A DNA stretch of 64,000 nucleotides from Comamonadaceae bacterium 2FH (GTDB lineage Bacteria > Pseudomonadota > Gammaproteobacteria > Burkholderiales > Burkholderiaceae_C). Below are positions 9,219 through 19,373 of the stretch, one piece after another. The notes below the pieces were generated by a model. That model was not told the origin of the DNA. It was given only the letters and a program-made list of their open reading frames with translations, and made no database searches. Location: contig SCMQ01000029.1 in assembly GCA_005503335.1 (NCBI GenBank), positions 1 through 64,000 of the forward strand, given 5' to 3'. Numbering within the stretch: the stretch's first letter is position 1; each line of letters begins with the position of its first letter. The position numbers were made by a program, and so were the translations under genes.

Positions 9219-11027
9219 TCAGAAGGTGCGGACCTTGGGCGGCACCGACTCGACGGTCAGCGGCTTGAGGTTGACGGGCTTGTAGGTCAGGCTGTTGCTG
9301 GCGCTGTGCCACAGCGTGTGCTTCATCCAGTTGGCGTCGTCGCGGCCCAGCGGCGCCACCGGATCGTCGGCCGGACGCTCGTAGTCGTACACCGTGTGGG
9401 CGCCGCGGCATTCCCTGCGCGCGGCAGCCGAGACCATGGTGGCCTGCGCCACCTCGATCAGGTTCTCGACTTCCAGCGCCTCGATGCGGGCCGTGTTGAA
9501 CACCTTGGAGGTGTCCTTGAGGCCGATGCCGTCCACGCGCGCGCGGATGGCGTTGATCTTGGCCACGCCCTCGTCCATGCCGGCCTGGGTGCGGAACACG
9601 CCGGCGTGCATTTGCATCGCGGCGCGGATGTCGCCCGCCACGTCCTGGGCGTATTCGCCGCTGCGCGCGGACTCCAGGCGGTTCAGGCGCTCCAGGGTGC
9701 GGTCGGCGGCGTCGGCCGGCAGCGGCTTGTGCTCCTTGTTCTTGTTGTGGAACTCGACGATGTGGTTGCCGGCCGACTTGCCGAACACCAGCAGGTCGAG
9801 CAGCGAGTTGGTGCCCAGGCGGTTGGCGCCGTGCACGCTGACGCAGGAGCATTCGCCGACGGCATAGAGGCCGTTCACCACCTCGGCGTGGCTGCCGGCG
9901 GTCTGCACCACCACCTGGCCGTTGATGTTGGTCGGGATGCCGCCCATCTGGTAGTGGATGGTTGGCACCACGGGGATGGGTTCCTTGGTGATGTCGACGT
10001 TGGCGAAGTTGACGCCGATCTCGTACACCGAGGGCAGGCGCTTGTGGATGGTCTCGGCGCCCAGGTGGTCGAGCTTGAGCAGCACGTAGTCCTTGTTCGG
10101 GCCGCAGCCGCGGCCTTCCTTGATCTCCTGGTCCATGGAGCGCGAGACGAAGTCGCGCGGCGCCAGGTCCTTGAGCGTGGGCGCGTAGCGCTCCATGAAG
10201 CGCTCGCCGTTGCTGTTGAGCAGGATCGCGCCCTCGCCGCGGCAGCCTTCGGTCAGCAGCACGCCGGCGCCGGCCACGCCGGTGGGGTGGAACTGCCAGA
10301 ACTCCATGTCCTGCAGCGGGATGTCGGCGCGTGCCGCCATGCCCAGGCCGTCGCCGGTGTTGATGAAGGCGTTGGTCGAGGCGGCGAAGATGCGGCCCGC
10401 GCCGCCGGTGGCCAGCAGCACGGTCTTGGCCTGCAGGATGTGCAGGTCGCCGGTCTCCATCTCGAGCGCGGTCACGCCGACCACGTCGCCTTCGGCGTCG
10501 CGGATCAGGTCCAGCGCCATCCACTCGACGAAGAAGCTGGTCTTGGCTTCCACGTTCTTCTGGTAGAGCGTGTGCAGCATGGCGTGGCCGGTGCGGTCGG
10601 CCGCGGCGCAGGCGCGCTGCACGGGCTTCTCGCCGTAGTTGGCGGTGTGGCCGCCGAACGGGCGCTGGTAGATCGTGCCGTCCGGGTTGCGGTCGAACGG
10701 CATGCCGAAATGCTCGAGCTCGTAGACCACCTTGGGCGCTTCGCGGCACATGAATTCGATCGCGTCCTGGTCGCCGAGCCAGTCGGAGCCCTTGACGGTG
10801 TCGTAGAAATGGAAGTGCCAGTTGTCTTCCGACATATTGCCGAGCGAGGCGCCAATGCCGCCCTGGGCCGCGACGGTGTGCGAGCGGGTGGGGAACACTT
10901 TGGAGAGCACGGCCACGTTCAGGCCGGCGCGCGCCAGTTGCAGGGAGGCGCGCATGCCGGAGCCGCCGGCGCCGATGATCACGACGTCGAACTTGCGCTG
11001 GCTGATCTTGTCTTTGGTGTAGGTCAT
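9219..11027 (-). CDS. sdhA: Succinate dehydrogenase flavoprotein subunit
   Basis: A 602-residue catalytic subunit oxidising succinate to fumarate. The FAD Rossmann motif [17 protein letters not shown] is near residue 18, the covalent FAD site SHTVAAQGG near residue 50, and the active-site [20 protein letters not shown] and catalytic Arg region are intact. It is 37 bases after sdhD in the sdhCDAB order. Confidence 0.98.
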   Translation of the reverse strand: MTYTKDKISQRKFDVVIIGAGGSGMRASLQLARAGLNVAVLSKVFPTRSHTVAAQGGIGASLGNMSEDNWHFHFYDTVKGSDWLGDQDAIEFMCREAPKVVYELEHFGMPFDRNPDGTIYQRPFGGHTANYGEKPVQRACAAADRTGHAMLHTLYQKNVEAKTSFFVEWMALDLIRDAEGDVVGVTALEMETGDLHILQAKTVLLATGGAGRIFAASTNAFINTGDGLGMAARADIPLQDMEFWQFHPTGVAGAGVLLTEGCRGEGAILLNSNGERFMERYAPTLKDLAPRDFVSRSMDQEIKEGRGCGPNKDYVLLKLDHLGAETIHKRLPSVYEIGVNFANVDITKEPIPVVPTIHYQMGGIPTNINGQVVVQTAGSHAEVVNGLYAVGECSCVSVHGANRLGTNSLLDLLVFGKSAGNHIVEFHNKNKEHKPLPADAADRTLERLNRLESARSGEYAQDVAGDIRAAMQMHAGVFRTQAGMDEGVAKINAIRARVDGIGLKDTSKVFNTARIEALEVENLIEVAQATMVSAAARRECRGAHTVYDYERPADDPVAPLGRDDANWMKHTLWHSASNSLTYKPVNLKPLTVESVPPKVRTF

Positions 11028-11064
11028 GGTGTTGTCAGTCTTGCGAAGGGAGGTGGCCTTCAGT

Positions 11065-11430
11065 TCACAGGCGCCACAGGACTTGAATGGCCCAACCCGC
11101 GCAGCCGACGAGCCAGACGATGGTGAAGATGTCGAGCGCCAGGCGCAGGCCCACGGGCTTGACGTAGTCCATCCAGATGTCGCGCACGCCGACCCAGGCG
11201 TGCCAGAGCAGGGCCACGATCATCGAGAAGGTCAGCACCTTCATCCACTGGGCGGCGAAGATGCCGGCCCATTTGTCGTAGCCGATCGGGCCCGCGGTGA
11301 AGATCACCTGGGCCAGCACGACCAGGGTGAACAGGGCCATCAGGCCGCCGGTCACGCGCTGGCTCAGCCAGTCGCGCAGGCCATAGTGCGCGCCCACGAC
11401 GGTGCGCTTGGAGCCGTAATTCACGGACAT
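11065..11430 (-). CDS. sdhD: Succinate dehydrogenase membrane anchor subunit
   Basis: A 121-residue protein with three hydrophobic segments (around residues 30-48, 62-84 and 95-115) and the motif WHAWVGVRDIWMDY, whose His corresponds to the haem/quinone region of SdhD. It lies between sdhC and sdhA. Confidence 0.93.
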   Translation of the reverse strand: MSVNYGSKRTVVGAHYGLRDWLSQRVTGGLMALFTLVVLAQVIFTAGPIGYDKWAGIFAAQWMKVLTFSMIVALLWHAWVGVRDIWMDYVKPVGLRLALDIFTIVWLVGCAGWAIQVLWRL

Positions 11431-11451
11431 TTGCTTTGCTCCTGCTTGAAA

Positions 11452-11883
11452 TTAGTAGAGACCGAACAGCTTGGCGCCCAGCACCACCGTGAGGCCCAGG
11501 CTCAGGGCCAGGGTCACGACCGCGGACGACTTGCCGAATTCCTTGCTCACCGCGTGGTTCACGTCCATCCAGAGGTGGCGCAGGCCGGCGATGAAGTGCT
11601 GCAGGTAGGCCCAGATCAGGGCCAGGGCCACCAGCTTGACGAACCAGCCGGGCACGAAGCCCAGGCCGACGTTGAAGGCCGCGCTGAAGCGGGCGAACGA
11701 GATTTCCGAGGACACCGAAGTGTCGAACATCCAGATGATGAAGGGCATCAGCAGGAACATGAGCGCGCCGCTCACGCGGTGCAGGATCGACACCCAGCCG
11801 GCCGCCGGCAGGCGGTAGGTGGGCAGATCCTTCAGGGCGTTGATGTTGCGGAATTCGGGCCGCTTCCTGGCGAGATCGGTCAT
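11452..11883 (-). CDS. sdhC: Succinate dehydrogenase cytochrome b556 subunit
   Basis: A 143-residue membrane subunit starting MTDLARKRPEFRNIN; a longer frame adds an unconserved leader. The SILHRVSGALMFLLMP motif holds the quinone-site Ser/Arg region, and the HLWMDVNH segment follows the second helix. It is the first gene of the sdh unit; a TAGAAT -10 lies about 60 bases upstream. Confidence 0.93.
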   Translation of the reverse strand: MTDLARKRPEFRNINALKDLPTYRLPAAGWVSILHRVSGALMFLLMPFIIWMFDTSVSSEISFARFSAAFNVGLGFVPGWFVKLVALALIWAYLQHFIAGLRHLWMDVNHAVSKEFGKSSAVVTLALSLGLTVVLGAKLFGLY

Positions 11884-11940
11884 GTTGGAGGTCTTTCGTG
11901 GATGTAACTGCTTGGTAATTTTCGGATGAGGGCGGGGCAA

Positions 11941-11946
11941 ATTCTA
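11941..11946 (-). promoter_or_regulatory. -10 hexamer (TAGAAT) upstream of sdhC
   Basis: TAGAAT on the minus strand, preceded by TTGCTGCATTGCAA, lies 58 bases before the sdhC ATG. No convincing -35 is seen. The TCTTATATAAGA operator found at gntR/mdh is absent here. Confidence 0.35.
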
Positions 11947-12007
11947 TTGCAATGCAGCAAAGGGACGCCTGTTCGGCGGGCCGCAGGCGCTGCGGGGCAC
12001 GACGAGG

Positions 12008-12796
12008 TCAGCTGAGCGCATTGCGGTAGTGGTGGCTGTCGGTGCGGTACAGGCCGCGGCGCAGTTCCATCGGCACGTCGTTGTAGGTGTAGGCGACGCG
12101 CTCCACGCTCAAAAGGGGCGTGGTGGGCGTCACCGCCAGCAGGCGGCTTTGCGTGGCGTCGGGCAGCACGGCGCGGATCTTCTCCTCGGCACGCACCATG
12201 CGCACGCCGAACTCGGTCTCGAACAGCGCGTACATGGGGCCGTGGTAGTCGGCCAGGCGCTCGGCCGTGAGGCCCTTGAACGGGCCGCCGGGCAGCCACA
12301 TGTCGTCCAGGATGGTCGGCACGCCGGCGAAGGACAGCACGCGCCGCACCTGGAGCACCGGGTCGCCGGTACGCAGCGCCAGCGCGCGCGCCACATCGGC
12401 CGAGGCGCGCAGGCGCTTGCAGTCGACGATGTCGCGCTGGGCCGGGCCTTCGCTGTTGACGTCGCCGTTGTCCGGCACCAGCTTGAGGAAGCGGTACTGC
12501 ACATGGTGCTCGGCATGGGTGGCGACGAAGGTGCCCTTGCCCTGGCGGCGCACCAGCAGGTTCTCTGCGGCCAGCTCGTCGATCGCCTTGCGCACCGTGC
12601 CCTGGCTGACGCGAAAGCGCGCCGCCAGCTCGATCTCGCTAGGGATGGTCTCGCCGGGCTTCCACTCGCCGGCCTCCAGGCTCTGCAGGATCAGCCCCTT
12701 GATCTGCTGGTACAGCGGGCTGAAGGCCGGCGTGGGCACCGTGGGATCGGTGCCGCCGGGCAGGTTTTCAGCGGCGGAGGGCGGGGTCTGGGACAT
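12008..12796 (-). CDS. GntR/HutC-family regulator of the TCA-cycle region
   Basis: About 262 residues from MSQTPPSAA; an ATG 33 bases upstream gives an alternative start. The N-terminal winged helix (FSPLYQQIKGLILQSL ... FRVSQGTVRKAIDELAAENLLVRRQGKGTFV) is followed by a UTRA ligand-binding domain ending PMELRRGLYRTDSHHYR, which defines the HutC subfamily. It is divergent from mdh and downstream of no other gene. Its own -35/-10 spacer contains the palindrome TCTTATATAAGA, so autorepression is likely. Ligand unknown; a TCA intermediate is a reasonable guess from context. Confidence 0.9.
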   Translation of the reverse strand: MSQTPPSAAENLPGGTDPTVPTPAFSPLYQQIKGLILQSLEAGEWKPGETIPSEIELAARFRVSQGTVRKAIDELAAENLLVRRQGKGTFVATHAEHHVQYRFLKLVPDNGDVNSEGPAQRDIVDCKRLRASADVARALALRTGDPVLQVRRVLSFAGVPTILDDMWLPGGPFKGLTAERLADYHGPMYALFETEFGVRMVRAEEKIRAVLPDATQSRLLAVTPTTPLLSVERVAYTYNDVPMELRRGLYRTDSHHYRNALS

Positions 12797-12832
12797 GGTG
12801 GGGCAGTCCGGCGTAAAAACCGGAAACAAAGC

Positions 12833-12863
12833 GAATCATATCTTATATAAGACATAAGACAAA
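12833..12863 (-). promoter_or_regulatory. gntR promoter with embedded palindromic operator
   Basis: On the minus strand TTGTCT (12862-12857), a 16-base spacer and TATGAT (12840-12835) form a promoter for gntR. The perfect palindrome TCTTATATAAGA (12841-12852) fills the spacer next to the -10. The 20-mer from the palindrome through TATGATTC is repeated with one mismatch at 51450-51469. Confidence 0.7.
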
Positions 12864-12893
12864 TTGACGGTTCAGGGTTTTCGCGAGTAAACT
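12864..12893 (+). promoter_or_regulatory. Probable mdh promoter
   Basis: TTGACG (12864-12869), an 18-base spacer and TAAACT (12888-12893) lie about 85 bases before the mdh ATG. The GntR-type palindrome ends 11 bases upstream of the -35. Confidence 0.55.
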
Positions 12894-12977
12894 TCTGCGC
12901 TGTCTTTCAGGCGCGAGCGTCTGTGCGCGCAGGGCCTGCCCGCGACACCCGTTTTCCCAACTTCTGGAGTTCTCACC

Positions 12978-13964
12978 ATGAGCAAAAAGCCCGTCCGTGT
13001 TGCCGTCACCGGCGCCGCTGGCCAAATCGGTTACGCCTTGCTGTTCCGCATCGCCTCCGGCGAGATGCTGGGCAAGGACCAGCCCGTCATCCTGCAGTTG
13101 CTCGAAATCCCCGACGAGAAGGCCCAGAAGGCGCTCAAGGGCGTGATCATGGAGCTCGAGGACTGCGCCTTCCCGCTGCTGGCCGGCGTGATTCCCGCCG
13201 GCGACCCCATGGTGGCCTTCAAGGACGCCGACTATGCCCTGCTCGTGGGTGCCCGTCCGCGCGGCCCCGGCATGGAGCGCGCCGACCTGCTGGCCGCCAA
13301 CGCCCAGATCTTCACGGCCCAGGGCAAGGCGCTGAACGCCGTCGCCAGCCGCAACGTCAAGGTGCTGGTGGTCGGCAACCCCGCCAACACCAACGCCTAC
13401 ATCGCCATGAAGAGCGCGCCGGACCTGCCGCGCAAGAACTTCACCGCCATGCTGCGCCTGGACCACAACCGCGCGCTGTCGCAGATCGCCGCCAAGACCG
13501 GCACCGCCGTGGGCGACATCGAGAAGCTGACCGTGTGGGGCAACCACTCGCCGACCATGTACGCCGACTACCGCTTCGCCACCGTAAACGGCAAGAACGT
13601 CAAGGACCTGATCAACGACCAGGTCTGGAACGCCGACGTGTTCCTGCCCACCGTGGGCAAGCGCGGCGCCGCCATCATCGACGCGCGCGGCCTGTCCTCG
13701 GCCGCCTCGGCCGCCAACGCCGCGATCGACCACATGCGCGACTGGGCGCTCGGCACCCAGGGCAAGTGGGTCACCATGGGCATCCCGTCGGACGGACACT
13801 ACGGCATCCCCAAGGACGTGATGTTCGGCTTCCCCGTCACCACCGAGAACGGCGAGTACAAGCTCGTCGAGGGCCTGCCGATCGACGCGTTCAGCCAGCA
13901 GTGCATCGACAAGACCCTGGCCGAGCTGCAGGGCGAGCAGGACGGCGTCAAGCACCTGCTGTAA
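12978..13964 (+). CDS. mdh: Malate dehydrogenase (NAD-dependent)
   Basis: It interconverts malate and oxaloacetate. The 328-residue protein has the Rossmann motif [23 protein letters not shown] near residues 10-32, the [17 protein letters not shown] loop with substrate arginines, and the [11 protein letters not shown] catalytic His motif. It is the animal-cytosolic/betaproteobacterial type. It is divergent from gntR and followed after 18 bases by a CitE-like gene. Confidence 0.97.
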   Translation: MSKKPVRVAVTGAAGQIGYALLFRIASGEMLGKDQPVILQLLEIPDEKAQKALKGVIMELEDCAFPLLAGVIPAGDPMVAFKDADYALLVGARPRGPGMERADLLAANAQIFTAQGKALNAVASRNVKVLVVGNPANTNAYIAMKSAPDLPRKNFTAMLRLDHNRALSQIAAKTGTAVGDIEKLTVWGNHSPTMYADYRFATVNGKNVKDLINDQVWNADVFLPTVGKRGAAIIDARGLSSAASAANAAIDHMRDWALGTQGKWVTMGIPSDGHYGIPKDVMFGFPVTTENGEYKLVEGLPIDAFSQQCIDKTLAELQGEQDGVKHLL

Positions 13965-13982
13965 CCGCCTGGTAACCGCCGC

Positions 13983-14993
13983 ATGACGCATCCGCGCGAG
14001 ATCCTGCTGGGGGCCCAAGCCAGCGCGGGCCTGATCCCGGTCTGCGACCACTACAGCGGGGTCGAGGCGCGCATGCGCAAGAGCCTGCAGCTGCAGGCCG
14101 AGATGACCGAGGAGTTCGGCGCCTGCATGTTCGACGTCACGCTGGACTGCGAGGACGGCGCGCCGGTCGGCGGCGAGGCCGAGCACGCGGCGCTGGTGGT
14201 GGCGCTGGCCACGCTGGCGCCCGACAAGGCCCGCGTCGCGGTGCGCGTGCACCCGGTCGACCATCCGGCCTTCGAGCAGGACATCGCGACCATCGCCGGC
14301 AACGTCGGGCACAAGCTCAGCCACATCATGGTGCCCAAGGTGGAGTCGGTCGACGACGTGCTGCGCGCCGAGAACGCGCTCAAGGCCGCCGCTGCCGACC
14401 ATCTGCCGCTGCACGTGCTGATCGAGTCGCCCGCCGCGGTGCACCGCGCCTTCGAGATCGCGGCCCACCCGCGCGTGCAGTCGCTGAGCTTCGGCCTGAT
14501 GGACTTCGTCTCGGCCCATGGCGGCGCCATCCCGTCGGACGGCATGTCCTCGGCCGGGCAGTTCAGCCATCCGCTGGTGGTGCGCGCCAAGCTCGAGATC
14601 GCCTCGGCCTGCCACGCCCACGGCAAGGTGCCCTCGCACTGCGTGGTGACCGAGTTCAACGACACCGCCGCCATGCAGGCCGCGGCCTCGCGCGCCGCGC
14701 GCGAGTTCGGCTACACGCGCATGTGGAGCATCCACCCGGCGCAGATCCGCCCCATCCTCGAAGCCATGGCGCCCAGCGCCAAGGAAGTCGAAACGGCGTC
14801 GAAGATCATCGTCGCCGCCGAGCGCGCCGACTGGGCGCCGATCTCGTTCCAGGGCCAGCTGCACGACCGCGCCAGCTACCGCTATTTCTGGCAGGTGCTG
14901 GAGCGCGCCCACCAGACCGGCCGCGCCCTGCCCGACGAGGCGCAGGCGTATTTCCAGCCCCCACCCTTTCCCGCCGAACGGAGTCCCTCATGA
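13983..14993 (+). CDS. HpcH/HpaI aldolase/citrate lyase (CitE-like) family protein
   Basis: A 336-residue TIM-barrel C-C lyase of the CitE/malyl-CoA lyase superfamily. Visible features are FDVTLDCEDGAPVGGE, the metal-ligand strand HVLIESPAAVHRAFEIA and SFGLMDFVSAHGG, and a C-terminal region contributing W and H (MWSIHPAQIRPI). There are no citF or citD partners, so a stand-alone acyl-CoA lyase or thioesterase role is more likely than citrate lyase. It lies between mdh and acnB, and its stop overlaps the next gene's ATG (ATGA at 14990-14993). Substrate not determinable. Confidence 0.85.
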   Translation: MTHPREILLGAQASAGLIPVCDHYSGVEARMRKSLQLQAEMTEEFGACMFDVTLDCEDGAPVGGEAEHAALVVALATLAPDKARVAVRVHPVDHPAFEQDIATIAGNVGHKLSHIMVPKVESVDDVLRAENALKAAAADHLPLHVLIESPAAVHRAFEIAAHPRVQSLSFGLMDFVSAHGGAIPSDGMSSAGQFSHPLVVRAKLEIASACHAHGKVPSHCVVTEFNDTAAMQAAASRAAREFGYTRMWSIHPAQIRPILEAMAPSAKEVETASKIIVAAERADWAPISFQGQLHDRASYRYFWQVLERAHQTGRALPDEAQAYFQPPPFPAERSPS

Positions 14994-15553
14994 AGACCCT
15001 GATCGTCTCAGCCCTGCTGCTGGTGCTGCCGGCGCTGTCGCTGGCCCAGACCGCCGACAAGCCCGCCGGCAAGGCCGCGGCAGCCCCCAAGGCCAAGTCC
15101 GCCGCGCCGGCCAAGCAGACATCGAGCCGCCAGCAGCTCAAGACCGCCACCAACCAGGTCGCCGCCGGCATCGTGGCGGCCGAGGCCGCGCTGACCCCGG
15201 CCGAACTCGAGATCGCCGAGCGCGTGCATGTCGGCCAGCTGCCCTGCGAGCTCGGCGCCTCCGTCACCGTGGAGGGCGACGCCAAGTCGCCCGGCTACTT
15301 CAACCTGCACGGCAAGGGCTTCCGCTACCGCATGCACCCGGTGGCCACCAGCACCGGCGCGATCCGCCTCGAGGACCCGAAGGCCGGCGCCGTCTGGCTG
15401 CAGTTGGCCAACAAGTCCATGCTGATGGACCAGAAGCAGGGCCGGCGCCTGGCCGACGAATGCCAGAGCCCGGCCCAGGTGACCGTGGCCGAGGCCCTCA
15501 AGAAGAACCCGGCGCCCAGCCTGATCGACACCCCGGCCGGCGCGCGCCCCTGA
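14990..15553 (+). CDS. Secreted hypothetical protein of the mdh-acnB operon
   Basis: A 187-residue protein with a signal peptide ([20 protein letters not shown], cleavage after SLA), an Ala/Lys/Pro-rich linker to about residue 45, and a soluble domain with [20 protein letters not shown] and [19 protein letters not shown], in which a single Cys recurs near the end (ADECQSP). Likely periplasmic. No known family name is recognised. Translation is coupled to the CitE-like gene, and acnB follows 49 bases on. Confidence 0.75.
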   Translation: MKTLIVSALLLVLPALSLAQTADKPAGKAAAAPKAKSAAPAKQTSSRQQLKTATNQVAAGIVAAEAALTPAELEIAERVHVGQLPCELGASVTVEGDAKSPGYFNLHGKGFRYRMHPVATSTGAIRLEDPKAGAVWLQLANKSMLMDQKQGRRLADECQSPAQVTVAEALKKNPAPSLIDTPAGARP

Positions 15554-15602
15554 GCCGGCAGACACCATCCCCCACGATTACCGATTGACAGGAGAAGAAG
15601 AC

Positions 15603-18206
15603 ATGTTGCAAGCCTACCGGGCCCATGTGGCCGAACGCGCCGCGCTCGGCATTCCCCCGCTGCCGCTGTCGGCCCAGCAGACCGCCGAGCTGATCGAGCT
15701 GATCAAGGCCCCGCCCGCCGGCGAGGACGCCTTCCTGCTGGACCTGCTGACGCACCGCGTGCCCCCGGGCGTGGACGATGCGGCCAAGGTCAAGGCCAGC
15801 TTCCTGGCCGCCGTGGCCCACGGTGATTTCGCCGTCGGCCTGATCTCCCGCTCCAAGGCCACCGAGCTGCTGGGCACCATGGTGGGCGGCTACAACGTCA
15901 AGCCGCTGATCGACCTGCTGGACGACCAGGAAGTGGCCGCCGTGGCCGCCGCGGGCCTGAAGAAGACCCTGCTGATGTTCGACTTCTTCCACGACGTGGC
16001 CGAGAAGGCCAAGGCCGGCAACGCCCACGCCAAGGAAGTCGTCCAGAGCTGGGCCGACGCCGAGTGGTTCACCTCACGCCCCGAGGTCGCGCAGTCGACC
16101 ACCGTCACCGTGTTCAAGGTGCCCGGTGAAACCAACACCGACGACCTCTCGCCCGCACCCGACGCCTGGAGCCGCCCGGACATCCCGCTGCACTACCTGG
16201 CGATGCTGAAGAACACCCGCGAAGGCGCGGCCTTCAAGCCCGAGGAAGATGGCAAGCGCGGCCCCATGCAGTTCATCGAAGAGCTGAAGAACAAGGGCCA
16301 CCTGGTGGCCTACGTGGGCGACGTGGTGGGCACCGGCTCCAGCCGCAAGAGCGCCACCAACAGCATCATCTGGGGCTTCGGCGAAGACATCCCCTTCGTG
16401 CCCAACAAGCGCTTCGGCGGCATCACCCTGGGCGGCAAGATCGCACCGATCTTCTTCAACACCCAGGAAGACTCCGGCGCGCTGCCGATCGAAGTCGACG
16501 TGTCCAAGCTCGAGATGGGCGACGTGGTCGAGGTGCGCCCCTACGAGGGCAAGATTGTCAAGAACGGCGCGACCGTGGCCGAGTTCCAGCTCAAGAGCGA
16601 GGTGCTGTTCGATGAAGTGCGCGCCGGCGGCCGCATCAACCTGATCATCGGCCGCAGCCTGACGGCCAAGGCGCGCGAGTTCCTGGGCCTGCCCGCCAGC
16701 ACCGTGTTCCGCCTGCCCACGGCTCCCGTCGCCACGAAGGCCGGCTTCACCCTGGCGCAGAAGATGGTCGGCCGCGCCTGCGGCCTGCCGGTCGTCGACG
16801 GCAACCAGCAGGGCATCCGCCCGGGCACCTACTGCGAGCCCAAGATGACCACCGTGGGCAGCCAGGACACCACCGGCCCCATGACCCGCGACGAGCTCAA
16901 GGACCTGGCCTGCCTGGGCTTCTCGGCCGACATGGTGATGCAGTCCTTCTGCCACACCGCCGCCTACCCCAAGCCGGTGGACGTGAAGACCCACCGCGAG
17001 CTGCCCGCCTTCATCAGCAACCGCGGCGGCGTGGCCCTGCGCCCCGGCGATGGCGTGATCCACAGCTGGCTGAACCGCCTGCTGCTGCCCGACACCGTGG
17101 GCACCGGCGGCGACAGCCACACGCGCTTCCCGATCGGCATCAGCTTCCCGGCGGGTTCCGGCCTGGTGGCCTTTGGCGCCGCCACCGGCGTCATGCCGCT
17201 GGACATGCCCGAGTCGATCCTGGTGCGCTTCAAGGGCCAGATGCAGCCCGGCATCACGCTGCGCGACCTGGTGCACGCGATCCCGCTGTACGCCATCAAG
17301 CAAGGCCTGTTGACCGTGGCCAAGCAGGGCAAGAAGAACGAGTTCTCCGGCCGCATCCTGGAGATCGAGGGCCTGCCCGACCTCAAGGTCGAGCAAGCCT
17401 TCGAGCTCAGCGATGCCTCCGCCGAGCGCTCGGCCGCCGGCTGCACGGTCAAGCTCAACCCCGAGCCGATCAAGGAATACCTCACCAGCAACATCGTGCT
17501 GATGAAGAACATGATCGCCGACGGCTACGCCGACAAGCGCGCGCTGGAGCGCCGCATCAAGGCCGTCGAGGCCTGGCTGGCCAAGCCCGAGCTGCTGGAA
17601 GCCGACCAGGACGCCGAATACGCCGCCGTGATCGAGATCGACCTGGCCGACATCAAGGAGCCCATCCTCTGCTGCCCGAACGACCCCGATGACGCCAAGC
17701 CGCTGTCGGCCGTGCAGAACACCAAGATCGACGAGGTCTTCATCGGCTCGTGCATGACCAACATCGGCCACTTCCGTGCAGCCTCCAAGCTGCTCGAAGG
17801 CAAGCGCGACATCCCGGTCAAGCTCTGGGTGGCCCCACCCACCAAGATGGACGCCGCCGAGCTGACCAAGGAAGGCCACTACGGCGTGTTCGGCGCCGCC
17901 GGCGCCCGCACCGAGATGCCCGGCTGCAGCCTGTGCATGGGCAACCAGGCCCAGGTGCGCGAAGGCGCCACCGTGGTGTCCACCAGCACCCGCAACTTCC
18001 CCAACCGCCTGGGAAAGAACACCAACGTGTTCCTGGCCTCGGCCGAACTGGCGTCCATCGCCTCCAAGCTCGGCCGCATCCCGACGGTGGAGGAGTACCA
18101 CGCGGACATGGGCGTCATCAACAAGGACGCCGACAAGGTCTACCGCTACATGAACTTCGACCAGATCGAGGAGTACGCGCAGACGGCCAAGGAAGTGGTG
18201 GTCTGA
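15603..18206 (+). CDS. acnB: Bifunctional aconitate hydratase 2 / 2-methylisocitrate dehydratase
   Basis: The start [23 protein letters not shown] gives 867 residues, the AcnB length, with the N-terminal HEAT-like domain and swivel domain preceding the catalytic core. Cluster ligands are in [13 protein letters not shown] and [12 protein letters not shown], and [16 protein letters not shown] is intact. It converts citrate to isocitrate. A second aconitase of the AcnA type is encoded at 38875-41763. A hairpin at 18297 is the likely end of the transcript, and the accessory island begins after it. Confidence 0.97.
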   Translation: MLQAYRAHVAERAALGIPPLPLSAQQTAELIELIKAPPAGEDAFLLDLLTHRVPPGVDDAAKVKASFLAAVAHGDFAVGLISRSKATELLGTMVGGYNVKPLIDLLDDQEVAAVAAAGLKKTLLMFDFFHDVAEKAKAGNAHAKEVVQSWADAEWFTSRPEVAQSTTVTVFKVPGETNTDDLSPAPDAWSRPDIPLHYLAMLKNTREGAAFKPEEDGKRGPMQFIEELKNKGHLVAYVGDVVGTGSSRKSATNSIIWGFGEDIPFVPNKRFGGITLGGKIAPIFFNTQEDSGALPIEVDVSKLEMGDVVEVRPYEGKIVKNGATVAEFQLKSEVLFDEVRAGGRINLIIGRSLTAKAREFLGLPASTVFRLPTAPVATKAGFTLAQKMVGRACGLPVVDGNQQGIRPGTYCEPKMTTVGSQDTTGPMTRDELKDLACLGFSADMVMQSFCHTAAYPKPVDVKTHRELPAFISNRGGVALRPGDGVIHSWLNRLLLPDTVGTGGDSHTRFPIGISFPAGSGLVAFGAATGVMPLDMPESILVRFKGQMQPGITLRDLVHAIPLYAIKQGLLTVAKQGKKNEFSGRILEIEGLPDLKVEQAFELSDASAERSAAGCTVKLNPEPIKEYLTSNIVLMKNMIADGYADKRALERRIKAVEAWLAKPELLEADQDAEYAAVIEIDLADIKEPILCCPNDPDDAKPLSAVQNTKIDEVFIGSCMTNIGHFRAASKLLEGKRDIPVKLWVAPPTKMDAAELTKEGHYGVFGAAGARTEMPGCSLCMGNQAQVREGATVVSTSTRNFPNRLGKNTNVFLASAELASIASKLGRIPTVEEYHADMGVINKDADKVYRYMNFDQIEEYAQTAKEVVV

Positions 18207-18296
18207 GCGGGGGGCTTGCTCAACTGGAAAAGCGGCCTTCGGGCAAGACCCTCTGAAAACGTGTTGAGAAAATTGGGCTAACCTGATTGCTTGCAG

Positions 18297-18316
18297 ACCC
18301 CTCTTCGTAGGGGTTT
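18297..18316 (+). terminator. Possible acnB terminator
   Basis: ACCCCT (18297-18302) pairs with AGGGGT (18309-18314) across CTTCGT and is followed by TT. It is short but is the only hairpin in the 178 bases between acnB and the PCMT remnant. Confidence 0.5.
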
Positions 18317-18384
18317 GTCAATTCTGGGGTAAGCGTCCGGTCATCCCATCCTTCAGCTTGCTGGGCCCCAGGCACCCGAGCGGC

Positions 18385-19208
18385 CTATTGGGTGGATAGC
18401 CACCATCCTTGCCCGACGTACCAGGCAGAGCCATCTGGAACAGAGTCCCTGTGCAGGGATCGAATCTGCCTGAACGCATCACTCCCCATCGCGGCGGCCA
18501 GCGACTCCGAGGCTGCGTCATCTCGGGCGCCGATGCATGGTATGAACGCCACTCGCGTGATTCCACTAGCTGCATACGAGCCAGTCCCTGTGCGGGTGAC
18601 CTTGAGCATCACCCCGAAGCCCTCGTTTGGCGTTAGCGGGAAGATCAGCCGACCGCCGACGTTTAGTGCATCCAGCCACGCCGCGGGCGGATGCGTTGCG
18701 CCTTCGTTCACGTAGATCACGTCACACATCGGCAAGTGAACGCCGTTTGCCGAGGCAGCCCGTACCTGCACATTCGGCAGATGTCGCAGGTTGCTTTCGG
18801 CACGCTCGGCGATGTCCGGCTCCACCTCATAAGCCAACACCTGGCCCGCGGCGCCGACAAGTGTTGCGAGTACAGCTGTGTAGTACCCGTGCCCGCGCCA
18901 ACGTGGACCGCGGTCTCGCCCTCCTGAGGCGCTGCTGCGGCGATGCACTTGGCGTGCAGGGTCGGCTGACCATTGTTGATGCCCCGTTCGGTGTCCAAGC
19001 CGACGAGAATGTCGTGATAGATCGTGCGAGGATCGTCGTCCACCGTTGAGATGTATCCAGACCCCACGAATATGGGCCACGGGCCTGGCCCTACGTAGGC
19101 CTCACGATGGACCGAAGCAAAAGCTGCGATCAGGCGCTCGTCGGTAGAGCCGGCGCTACGGACGATGAAGTCGGCGTAAAACCTTCGAGCGGATTCGATG
19201 GGCGCCAT
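18385..19208 (-). pseudogene. Frameshifted PCMT-like protein methyltransferase
   Basis: Two overlapping minus-strand frames together give a protein-L-isoaspartate O-methyltransferase-like protein. The N-terminal part (MAPIESARRFYADF ... AFASVHREAYVGPGPW ... AVHVGAGTG) ends in the SAM-binding motif near 18893; the C-terminal part continues in another frame with YYTAVLATLVGAAGQVLAYEVEPDIAERAESNL and the DVIYVNEGATHPP motif. Loss of one base within the run around 18890-18894 explains the break. The match across the join is good, so the lesion is recent or a sequencing error. It lies 165 bases downstream of the split-dikinase operon, on the same strand. Confidence 0.75.
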
Positions 19209-19373
19209 AGTCTTCGAGTCTCTTCCGGTAGAACCGAGCGCTATGGTGCCATGCCATAGCCGCAAGGCCGCTTCGATGTCAGGCACAGCGAGAATTCCTG
19301 CGTTTTTGCGCAGTCCGACTCACCGACGAGAGCGCCGATGACGTAGCTCCAGCCCCAGCACCCTGGACAGGCG

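Noticed and set aside
8491-10749. 752-residue frame containing SdhB at its end
   Set aside because: Only the part from [12 protein letters not shown] (9195) matches SdhB; the rest is an out-of-frame reading of sdhA.
11884-12007. GntR palindrome upstream of sdhC
   Set aside because: TCTTATATAAGA is not present there; only a TAGAAT -10-like element is seen.
12843-14912. 689-residue minus-strand frame over mdh and the CitE-like gene
   Set aside because: Antisense shadow without domains; both plus-strand genes are well supported.
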